Source: Russula earlei (Eukaryota > Basidiomycota > Agaricomycetes > Russulales > Russulaceae). Taken from it: DNA of 18,151 nucleotides. The stretch spans positions 1 through 18,151 of the forward strand of contig JAGFNK010000932.1 in NCBI GenBank assembly GCA_025769875.1. Direction: 5' to 3'. A program made the position numbers and the translations under genes. The notes beneath the pieces are model-generated. The model ran no database searches, was not told the DNA's origin, and was given only the letters and a program-made list of their open reading frames with translations. Positions 17,435 through 18,151 of this stretch are shown here, piece after piece; positions within the stretch are counted from its first letter, which is position 1, and each line of letters opens with the position of its first letter.

Positions 17435-18151
17435 TGATGCCTGGCAACACCATGTCGCGACAACACATTTGACACACGATGCAAGCACACTCCTCCCTCC
17501 TGCTTCCCTGCACTGTGCCCATGTTCCAACGCATGGCAACACCTCAGAACATGCACACCCCCCTTTGCGACGATGAGACCATGCATGCATGAGGCCAAAG
17601 ACTCACTGAAGAAGCTACACGCACATGTACCCAGTGCCGATGCCTATTGCTGCCTCGACGCACGCCTCGCATCATCATTTCAATTTTGTCTCTTTCACTC
17701 TTCCCTCAGTCCTTGTCCAGCCCCATGAACTTAAGTGTGCCCTTCTCACGCGGTACAGTTGTAATAGTCATCATATCATGGATGGATTCAGCTGTAGGGA
17801 TAATGTAATATTATCATGCTTGGGGTTGGCACCCTAAGACATGAACATCCAATGAGTGAAACATCTAGCTACAGTGCATGAGGTTCCACTGTCCAAGTTT
17901 CAAGACAATCCATTGAGAAATGGTTGAGACATGGCAGTATGAAATTTTGCATGCAGCTCAGCACCCAAAAATCGAAACTTCAAAAACTGAATATTAGGCT
18001 CCCATATTTTTGCTGCACCTAGCATACAGTATATAAGGTCCCACTGTCCACGTTTCAAGGCAATCTATTGAGAAACAGTTGAGATATGGCAGATTGAAAT
18101 TTTGAACTCAGATCACACCCAAACCAAACTTCAAAAACTAAGAATCAGACC

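Larger units (their letters stand above)
16147..18151 (-). repeat. Right arm of the large inverted repeat
   Basis: Reverse complement of 13754-15740. Without the solo LTR and one TGAAG it is 1430 bp, matching the left arm to within a base. By eye the outer portion (about 17240-18151) is roughly 97-98 percent identical to its partner, and the inner portion (about 16180-16600) nearer 88 percent. A plus-strand frame (16230-16650) rich in Ser, Thr, Pro and His is open but shows no domain. The arm reaches the window edge. Confidence 0.93.

Noticed and set aside
13754..18151. Palindrome as an assembly artefact
   Set aside because: The arms carry different later insertions and uneven divergence, which an artefact would not produce.

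Overview
The window is a dense nest of transposable elements. I see no intact host gene, tRNA, rRNA or CRISPR array. The chromodomain-bearing Ty3/gypsy elements (chromoviruses), DD34E Tc1 element, Tourist-like MITE and C-to-T decay at CpG suggest a filamentous fungus, most likely an Agaricomycete. That placement is an inference from element content only.

Layout. (1) 1-8036, minus strand: a decayed chromovirus ('element 1') with its 5' LTR at 7418-8036, then primer-binding site, leader, gag, a -1 frameshift site, protease, RT, RNase H, integrase and chromodomain. Its 3' LTR lies off the left edge. Two solo LTRs sit inside it: one of its own family in gag (4341-4961) and one of family B in the leader (6316-7277). 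(2) 8037-13461, plus strand: the 3' part of a second chromovirus ('element 2'), into whose integrase element 1 appears to have jumped. Its frame runs past the chromodomain into a tail of about 440 codons, split by a solo family-B LTR (9079-10044) and a Tc1-like transposon (10255-12370). The Tc1 element itself carries a solo LTR of family D (11445-11934). (3) 13462-18151: a large imperfect palindrome with arms of at least 1.43 kb once later insertions are removed, a 406-bp centre, and tandem units of about 153 bp in its outer part. The left arm carries a Harbinger-type MITE (13767-14319) and the right arm a solo LTR of family C (16651-17220). The uninterrupted opposite arm preserves the empty site for each.

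Four solo LTRs (A, B1, C, D) and the two DNA elements are marked by exact target-site duplications: CGATG, GGAGA, TGAAG, AGCAT, TA and TTA. The fifth solo LTR (B2) has CCCCC. Removing the LTR and one repeat restores the broken reading frame in gag, in the element-2 tail and in the transposase. This gives a relative order of events: element 2, then element 1, Tc1 and B2, then the LTRs inside element 1 and Tc1; separately the palindrome, then its MITE and LTR.

The observations most worth following are: a Tf1-like self-priming arrangement in LTR A (a 12-nt perfect match between the RNA 5' region and the primer-binding site), with a hairpin at the same place in four LTR families and a compensatory change between two of them; a G GGT TTT slippery heptamer directly before the gag stop; the long conserved tail after the element-2 chromodomain; and the foldback-like palindrome, whose outer parts are much more alike than its inner parts.
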